Shown here: piece after piece, positions 63,729 to 64,000 of the stretch | Numbering within the stretch: position 1 is the first letter of the stretch | Layout of the letters: each line of letters begins with the position of its first letter | Assembly (NCBI GenBank): GCA_029449235.1 | Contig: JANATG010000014.1 | Coordinates: 558,001 to 622,000 of the forward strand | DNA length: 64,000 bases | Reading direction: 5' to 3' | Origin: Linnemannia schmuckeri | Lineage: Eukaryota > Mortierellomycota > Mortierellomycetes > Mortierellales > Mortierellaceae | Notes under the pieces: generated by a model | The model's input: only the letters and a program-made list of their open reading frames with translations | What the model was told of the DNA's origin: nothing | The model's database searches: none | Translations under genes and position numbers: made by a program

Positions 63729-64000
63729 ATGAAGTCTGCTCAGTCTCCTTTCTTCAAGTTGCCCGAGCTCATCACCTTGTTGGCATCGTTTCTGACAAAA
63801 AGGGACCTCTCCAGACTCATGCGGACATCTCTACACCTCTATGCAACTTGTCTTCCATCCTTCTTTCGCGAGGTCGACTTTGTTTAGGAGCACAAAAAAT
63901 TCTGCAACAATAAGGACGGATTCTGCGCGGTGGTGAAAAACTCAGAGTATCTCCAGTTACTCAAGTTGAACCCAATGTCTGTAAAGGTGTACCACGCCTA
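63729..64000 (+). pseudogene. F-box/LRR locus with premature stop, cut by the window edge
   Basis: The ATG at 63729 starts a divergent F-box: FFKLPELITLLASFLTKRDL, then SRLMRTSLHLYATCLPSFFR. It is close to copy 1 at 19396 (LSRLMRTSHSMYTT). An in-frame TAG at 63885-63887 follows VDFV, and the same frame continues open beyond it (EHKKFCNNKDGFCAVVKNSE then YLQLLKL) to the right edge. It is therefore either a nonsense-mutated gene, an early pseudogene, or a gene with an intron I cannot see. The rest lies outside the window. Confidence 0.6.

Noticed and set aside
1..64000. tRNA, rRNA, CRISPR or riboswitch features
   Set aside because: I scanned for tRNA B-box-like GGTTCGA sites with a fitting A box, and for arrays of spaced repeats; I found none I could support. 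A covariance-model search was not possible.

Overview
The window is nuclear DNA from a filamentous fungus. Genes are dense on both strands and carry short introns, mostly 50-300 bp, with GT..AG ends. Leaders are pyrimidine-rich, and long A/T homopolymers lie between genes. The gene set (TSC1, ATG101, HYPK, NF-YA, a rhodanese plus dual-specificity phosphatase), the large family of divergent F-box/leucine-rich-repeat (LRR) proteins and a LINE (non-LTR retrotransposon) relic fit an early-diverging mould, most likely Mortierellomycota (Mortierella/Linnemannia-like). That assignment is inferred from family content, not from a search.

Layout. 1-1692: 3' part of an anillin/Bud4-like PH-domain gene. 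3132-5736: BTB-BACK-TLDc protein. 6064-7931 (minus): NF-YA/HAP2. 10250-10663: small LEA/hydrophilin-like protein. 11121-11953 (minus): HYPK. 12465-14472 (minus): ribosome-associated Hsp70 SSZ1, divergent from NOG1 (15004-17122). 17.1-18.9 kb: sparse, with one weak gene. 18.9-19.3 kb: LINE relic. 19.4-23.7 kb: tandem F-box/LRR pair, the first frameshifted. 24.2-24.6 kb (minus): weak small-gene candidate. 25.6-26.8 kb: decayed LRR/F-box pseudogene. 26926-28517: BUB3. 28761-30636 (minus): Iec1/YY1-like zinc-finger protein. 30843-32621 (minus) and 33335-34573 (plus): divergent F-box/LRR genes. 34679-36805 (minus): TIPIN/Csm3. 37440-39004 (minus): mitochondrial ATP synthase OSCP. 39.0-43.5 kb: gene-poor. 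43514-47958: MAPK-phosphatase-like protein. 48595-49970 (minus): ATG101, head-to-head with TSC1 (50908-56511). 57561-59738: F-box/LRR gene with an acidic tract. 60217-62079 (minus): inverted decayed relative. 62.98-63.42 kb (minus): a further LRR relic. 63729-64000: F-box gene start with a premature stop, cut by the window edge.

The conserved genes fall into recognisable groups. HYPK, SSZ1 and NOG1 (nascent-chain handling and 60S assembly) are adjacent. ATG101 and TSC1 (starvation signalling and autophagy) share one promoter region. BUB3, TIPIN/CSM3 and the zinc-finger protein act on chromosomes. Intact and decayed F-box/LRR loci lie between these groups, so the right two-thirds of the window mixes conserved genes with a fast-turning-over family. 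Multi-exon models below were built by matching splice sites to reading frame and to family conservation. They are predictions without RNA support.
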